Assembly (NCBI RefSeq): GCF_014652135.1
Contig: NZ_BMYF01000002.1
Coordinates: forward strand, 216,217 to 280,216
Source: Mongoliitalea lutea
GTDB taxonomy: Bacteria > Bacteroidota > Bacteroidia > Cytophagales > Cyclobacteriaceae
DNA length: 64,000 nucleotides
Reading direction: 5' to 3'
Program-made: the position numbers and the translations under genes
Notes under the pieces: generated by a model
Databases searched by the model: none
What the model was told of the DNA's origin: nothing
Seen by the model: the letters and a program-made list of their open reading frames with translations, nothing else
Part shown: one piece after another, positions 60,926-64,000 of the stretch
Position numbering within the stretch: the first letter of the stretch is position 1
How the letters are laid out: every line of letters starts with the position of its first letter

Positions 60926-61018
60926 CGTATCATAATCAAATCTAAACGTATCAAATCGTATCGCTTTTCATTTGCAGTTTCGAATCACAATCGTATCTTT
61001 GCGTATCAAATCGTATCG
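60926..61018 (+). promoter_or_regulatory. Promoter with repeated CGTATC operator sites upstream of the cassette 2 Fic gene
   Basis: Promoter TTTG (60971-60974), 19-base spacer, TATCTTTG (60994-61001), 19 bases before the ATG. The hexamer CGTATC occurs at 60926, 60947, 60957, 60992, 61002 and 61012, with CGAATC at 60981. A 17-bp direct repeat CGTATCAAATCGTATCG is at 60947-60963 and 61002-61018. Spacings of 10-11 bases put sites on one face of the helix and one overlaps the -7 box, so binding should repress. The gene's own C-terminal winged helix is the obvious candidate ligand. Confidence 0.75.
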
Positions 61019-61020
61019 AA

Positions 61021-62061
61021 ATGAACAACGGAGTATATAATTTTAAATTGAATATTGACTGGAATCTAATTAACTTAATCAGTGAAATAGACCGTTTTGA
61101 TGCAAATTGGACAGCTATTGAACGTAAAGAAGGACAAAGTCTCAAAGAATTGAAGAGCATTGCAACCGTTCGAAGCGTAGGGGCTTCAAACCGTATTGAA
61201 GGCAACAAGATGAGTGATGAAGAAGTTGATGTACTACTTCAAGAAATTGACATTACCAAGCTTACTGACAGAGATTCTCAGGAAGTAGTCGGATATTTTG
61301 AAGTATTGGATTTGATTTCGGAATCTTATGAAAGCATCAGTGTTACAGAAAACCACATCAAAAGTTTACACAATAGTTTGATGAAATACAGTGCCAAAGA
61401 CCAATGGCATAAGGGCAATTATAAGATGCATAGTAACGCAGTTGAAGCATCATTTCCTGACGGCACAAGACAAATCATTTTCCAAACCACTGAAGCGGGA
61501 TTTGCTACCGAAGATGCCATAAGGCAGTTAATAAATTGGTATAATTCAGAAACGGAAGTACACACGTTAATCAAAGTGGCATCTTTTATATATGATTTCC
61601 TGAGCGTTCACCCTTTTCAAGACGGAAACGGAAGGATAAGCCGTTTGATTTCAACGCTTTTGCTACTCAAAAACGGATATAAATGGATACAATACGTGAG
61701 TTTTGAGCACGAAATAGAAAATCGAAAAAACGAATATTACCAAGTGCTTAGAAGTTGTCAGGCTCAACGCCCAAACGAAGATGTAACAGATTGGATAATG
61801 TTCTTTTTGAATTGCCTGTCAAATATACAATCGCAACTAATGATAAAACTGCAAAAAAGCGGTTTGGAAACACAACTTTCATCCAAAGAAAAATCAATTT
61901 ATTCTATTATTCAAAACCGTCCGAACATCCAGTCAGGAGAAATTTCAGAAAAGTTGGGGATACCAGCACCAACTGTAAAAAGAATTTTGTCAGAGTTGCT
62001 CAAAAAAGGACTTATTGAAAAGCAAGGAAAGGGACGAAATGTAAGTTACACGATAAAATAA
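61021..62061 (+). CDS. Fic-domain protein with C-terminal winged helix (cassette 2)
   Basis: A 346-residue protein. Class II inhibitory helix SNRIEG (Ser56-Glu60-Gly61) lies before the Fic core, whose catalytic motif HPFQDGNGRISR is at residues 197-208; the flap HKGNYKMHSNAV is also present. Residues about 290-346 form a winged helix (ISEKLGIPAPTVKRILSELL, QGKGRNVSYTI). The protein should modify target proteins by AMP or another NMP, restrain itself through the inhibitory helix, and probably repress its own promoter through the winged helix binding the CGTATC sites. As a self-contained, self-regulated unit it suits life in a mobile cassette. Confidence 0.85.
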   Translation: MNNGVYNFKLNIDWNLINLISEIDRFDANWTAIERKEGQSLKELKSIATVRSVGASNRIEGNKMSDEEVDVLLQEIDITKLTDRDSQEVVGYFEVLDLISESYESISVTENHIKSLHNSLMKYSAKDQWHKGNYKMHSNAVEASFPDGTRQIIFQTTEAGFATEDAIRQLINWYNSETEVHTLIKVASFIYDFLSVHPFQDGNGRISRLISTLLLLKNGYKWIQYVSFEHEIENRKNEYYQVLRSCQAQRPNEDVTDWIMFFLNCLSNIQSQLMIKLQKSGLETQLSSKEKSIYSIIQNRPNIQSGEISEKLGIPAPTVKRILSELLKKGLIEKQGKGRNVSYTIK

Positions 62062-62110
62062 CAATAAAATTTAACAAAACAAATGGCTATACAAGAATTG
62101 AAAACGCCCA

Positions 62111-62178
62111 GCTACTAACATATAAGGGCTAAACCGAAGTGAAGCGCAGTGGAATTTCGGAATTAGCCCCTGTTGACA
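62111..62178 (+). other. attC2-like recombination site of cassette 2
   Basis: GCTACTAAC (62111-62119), then stem GGGCTAAACCGAA (62126-62138) with TTCGGAATTAGCCC (62156-62169), a loop of 17 bases, and the next core GTTGACA (62172-62178). 68 bp, a typical attC length. Confidence 0.72.
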
Positions 62179-62393
62179 GAAGCGTAGCGGGGTTGAGCGG
62201 AGATCTAGCTATGGGGATTAAAAGTTTGGAGTGGTTCCTGATGGTTAAAAAATCTGGTTTCTTATAGGAGGTTTTGATAGTAGTAATTGACTGCTATCTA
62301 TTATTTTGAGCTTTTTGCTAAGTTGTTTACTGTTTTTTCAGCGTCTGAATGTCTTTTATCCAATGGTTTTCCTTTGCTCTCATGAGCTGTTTT

Positions 62394-63036
62394 TTAGGTT
62401 TTTGCATGTGTTTTGAGTTTATTGTTAATGGTTGGCGGAGGTGCGTTTGCAGCGAAGTATAAGATGGTGATGAGTGTTCCCTTGTGGCAGCAGGGGCAGA
62501 TGGTGATGTTGCACTCTTCTTGGAAATAGAGTGGGTCTCCATGTTTTTCTTTTTGAACACCTGTTGAGTTGATGCCCTGTTCTTGCTGGAAAGCTCTGAG
62601 TTCTTCTTTGTTTCGTCGGGATAGAAAACCATAGTGCCGGATTTTGACAAACATTGGAGGTAGAATATGTAAGCAAAACCGTCTGAGGAACTCAGATGCG
62701 TGGAGTGTCATGATTTTGGTGATGGCCCCGTGAGCGTAGTCTTTGTAGGAGAAGGATACTTTTCCGTTGTCGGTGGATTTTATCCGGTGGTTAGAGATGG
62801 CTACGCGATGGGTGTACCTGCCGAGGTATTCGACAACAGCTGCGGGGTTTTGGAAAGGACGCTTGGCGTAGACAACCCAGTTTTTGGAATAGAGGGTTTT
62901 TCTGAGTTGTGGAGTGATTGGAAGTTCAGCCTGTTTGGCAAAGCGTAGGAATTCCTGAAGGAACTTTCCCCGGTATACGGTAGCCATGGCTTTGATAGGG
63001 AATAGGAAATCTCCGTTGGATGCACATGTTTTCCAT
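62394..63036 (-). pseudogene. IS91-family transposase, C-terminal half
   Basis: Retains the segment from FLFPIKAMATVYRGKFLQEF through the tyrosine pair motif VVEYLGRYTHRVAISNHRI (Y-LGR-Y, the two catalytic tyrosines of Y2 transposases) to FCLHILPPMFVKIRHYGFLS and a cysteine pair (CPCCHKG). The N-terminal zinc region and the HUH metal-binding histidines are missing, so it cannot nick DNA on its own. Its 5' end is fused to the recombinase fragment in another frame. Confidence 0.72.
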
Positions 63037-63477
63037 AGCAAAGGCGAGGAGGAAGCGGTGTTTGAGGAGTCTTGGGGCAGCAAAGATGTCCTTGCATTCC
63101 TGTTTGGAGAGGACTGTTGGGAGCGTTTGGGTATGTTTGATGGAGGGCATATGAAGTGCCTGATCGTTGAGACCGAAGAGTCTGTACCAGTACCTCAGGC
63201 CAAAGACGGTCTGTTTGAAGAAGCTGATGGAGAGGTTATCATGGACGGTAAGGCGATAGAGGTATGAGTTGACCTGATCGATGGGTACTTCATGTGGTAG
63301 TTTACCGAAGTGAAGTGCCATATGGGCGATGTTCCGTCCGTAGTTGCTGGCCATGCTTTTGGAGCATTGGTCGAGAACCATTCGTTCTTCGAACCGGGAG
63401 AATGCCTGTTTGAATCCCGGCACGACGACCTTAGCTTTTTGTACGGTAGTCGTGTAATTTTCTTTTTTGAAAGTCAT
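63037..63477 (-). pseudogene. Tyrosine recombinase N-terminal fragment
   Basis: About 147 residues with the SAM-like core-binding domain (SKSMASNYGRNIAHMALHFG, LPTVLSKQECKDIFAAP, LKHRFLLAFA), ending just where the first catalytic arginine block (S-x-G-L-R) should follow. Downstream the frame runs into transposase sequence out of phase (MENMCIQRRF). All catalytic residues are lost. It is unrelated in its N-terminus to the HARP-like recombinase at 55925. Confidence 0.68.
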
Positions 63478-63563
63478 GATAATTGAATCTGGGTATACTG
63501 ATGTATACGAAAAATCAGCTATCTTAGGGAAGGAAATGGAATGGCAAAGCTAGCGAAGCTTTT
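63478..63563. other. Short stretch between element remnant and attC3
   Basis: No gene. Contains the palindrome GTATAC-tgat-GTATAC near 63495-63510 and AAGCTAGCGAAGCTTTTG leading into attC3. Confidence 0.4.
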
Positions 63564-63695
63564 GTTCAACAGGCGTTTGGCTCAATGGCGGGTGACGTGG
63601 TTAATTGAACATTCTACCTCGCATCAACTTTTGTGGTGTATTGACAGTTTTGTACTCCGAAATCCGCCACTGCGCCAAGCGCCAAACCGTTATGC
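63564..63695 (+). other. attC3-like recombination site
   Basis: GTTCAAC (63564-63570, a perfect RYYYAAC R'' box), stem GGCGTTTGGCTCAATGGCGG (63572-63591) with CCGCCACTGCGCCAAGCGCC (63664-63683), 17 of 20 pairing, a 72-base inner region, and the new core GTTATGC (63689-63695). 132 bp. Of the sites here it looks most like textbook attC. Confidence 0.75.
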
Positions 63696-63747
63696 ATCAG
63701 CATTAAAAAACTCACGAACAAAATTAGTTTCCTAAAAAAGAAACTTT

Positions 63748-63755
63748 TATATTTG
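63748..63755 (+). promoter_or_regulatory. Candidate -7 box of the cassette 4 toxin gene
   Basis: TATATTTG matches TAnnTTTG, 20 bases before the ATG at 63776. The -33 element is weak. Confidence 0.4.
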
Positions 63756-63775
63756 AAGTTCTAAAGAGAACTTGA

Positions 63776-64000
63776 ATGGATAATTATAAATTCAGGGTAG
63801 AATTTTTGGAAGATGCAAAGCAATTCCTTGATGAACTTGACGAGAAGGCAAGGGAGAAAATTTTTTACAATATTTGGAAGGCCAGCATTACGAAAGACCG
63901 AGAACTTTTTAAAAAACTTCAGGATGAAGTTTGGGAGTTTAGAACCAAGTTCAGTAAAACGTATTATCGGCTATTTGCTTTTTGGGATAAAACAGCCAAG
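63776..64000 (+). CDS. RelE/HigB-type toxin, N-terminal part (cassette 4; runs off window)
   Basis: The first 75 residues of a plus-strand protein (MDNYKFRVEFLEDAKQFLDE, then KAREKIFYNIWKAS, LFKKLQDEVWEFRTKF, YYRLFAFWDKTAK). The pattern F-x-x-x-A-x-x-F-L-x-x-L-D...LFKKL...WEFR...YRLFAF is that of the phage Gp49/HigB/RelE mRNA-interferase group of type II toxin-antitoxin systems. An HTH antitoxin gene is expected just downstream, as in HigB-first operons. It is the first gene after core GTTATGC, with its own -7 box, as is usual for toxin cassettes in integrons. Confidence 0.75.
   Translation, partial: MDNYKFRVEFLEDAKQFLDELDEKAREKIFYNIWKASITKDRELFKKLQDEVWEFRTKFSKTYYRLFAFWDKTAK

Larger units (their letters stand above)
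62394..63477 (-). mobile_element. IS91-like element remnant in cassette 3
   Basis: Minus-strand remains of an element combining a tyrosine recombinase gene (upstream part) and an IS91-type transposase (downstream part), joined by an internal deletion near 63030-63040. Some IS91 relatives do carry an accessory recombinase gene before the transposase. Element ends were not identified. No other gene is seen in cassette 3 (62179-63563), so the element either replaced or deleted its cargo. Confidence 0.6.
55925..64000 (+). other. Integron-like cassette array (recombinase plus at least four cassettes)
   Basis: A tyrosine recombinase (55925-57292) is followed, same strand, by cassettes bounded by GTT cores at 57382, 60861 (59014 before IS insertion), 62172 and 63689. 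Cassette 1 (Fic) starts GTTGTGCTC and ends GAGCACAAC; cassette 2 (Fic-wHTH) starts GTTAGTAGC and ends GCTACTAAC; both pairs are exact reverse complements. Cassette 3 starts GTTGACAGAAGC and ends GCTTTTGTTCAAC (11 of 13 aligned positions with one gap) and holds only an IS91-like remnant. Cassette 4 starts GTTATGC and carries a RelE/HigB-type toxin. Each 3' end leads into a long hairpin as in attC sites. An array in the same direction as the recombinase resembles the reversed integrons of Treponema rather than class 1 integrons. Confidence 0.72.

Noticed and set aside
57410..62061. A single two-gene Fic operon interrupted by an IS
   Set aside because: Each Fic gene is bounded by its own complementary core pair and hairpin, and the second has its own complete promoter.

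Overview
The window reads as the chromosome of a Bacteroidota bacterium, most likely a Cytophagales member of the Cyclobacteriaceae type (Algoriphagus-like; inferred from gene content, not from a search). Supporting signs are: Bacteroidota-type promoters (TTTG, about 19-20 bases, TAnnTTTG) at several genes; a type IX secretion sorting domain on a secreted M64 peptidase; a Bacteroidota-style LptD next to AmiC; a 59-residue histone H1-like protein; a LysRS with the C-terminal extension; a fused DAHP synthase/chorismate mutase; and many lipoproteins with short Bacteroidota signal peptides. No rRNA, tRNA or CRISPR array was seen.

Layout. 1-6.5 kb: the end of a PLP enzyme gene, a five-gene run of unknown secreted, lipoprotein and outer-membrane proteins, and a DbpA-like RNA helicase. 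6.5-8.05 kb: a gene-free stretch packed with short palindromes and degenerate 7-bp and 9-bp repeats. 8.05-15.6 kb: a minus-strand envelope cluster (two paralogous lipoproteins, a GT-C mannosyltransferase-like protein, lipoproteins, the M64 peptidase, a GT2 glycosyltransferase, AmiC). 15.7-25.2 kb: LptD, arginine deiminase, LysRS, proline dehydrogenase, DAHP synthase/chorismate mutase, with a second repeat-rich gap at 19.7-20.97 kb. 25.15-25.96 kb: a third repeat gap with a nearly perfect 238-bp tandem duplication. 26-32.4 kb: a tightly coupled minus-strand redox operon (Crp/Fnr regulator, rhodanese, DUF547, FAD oxidoreductase, membrane 4Fe-4S protein, processive GT2). 33.2-35.6 kb: ABC ATPase, cobalamin adenosyltransferase, branched-chain aminotransferase. 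35.7-42.2 kb: a long minus operon (NfeD protease, small membrane protein, SlyD-like PPIase, truncated haemoglobin, PlsC, GatC, TPR membrane protein). 42.4-55.7 kb: LysM protein, TIGR02757 protein, a large BNR/sortilin-like protein, an M1 peptidase, a histone H1-like protein, a serine-palmitoyltransferase-like enzyme, and an accC-DUF1015-maf operon.

The outstanding region is 55.9 kb to the window end: an integron-like cassette array. A tyrosine recombinase that lacks the integron-specific IntI insertion, but carries a tandem N-terminal HARP-like module, is followed in the same orientation by at least four cassettes. Cassette 1 holds a Fic protein; cassette 2 a Fic-winged-helix protein with its own promoter and repeated operator sites; cassette 3 only a decayed IS91-like remnant; cassette 4 a RelE/HigB-type toxin running off the end. 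For cassettes 1 and 2 the first 9 bases of the cassette (GTTGTGCTC, GTTAGTAGC) are the exact reverse complement of the 9 bases at its 3' end (GAGCACAAC, GCTACTAAC), and each 3' end leads into a long imperfect hairpin ending in a new GTT core. This is the R''/R' logic of integron attC sites. An IS1182-like element has inserted exactly in the core of attC1 with a 4-bp ACGT target duplication, and removing it restores the core. Whether the neighbouring non-IntI recombinase moves these cassettes is an inference; the sequence pairing itself is directly visible.
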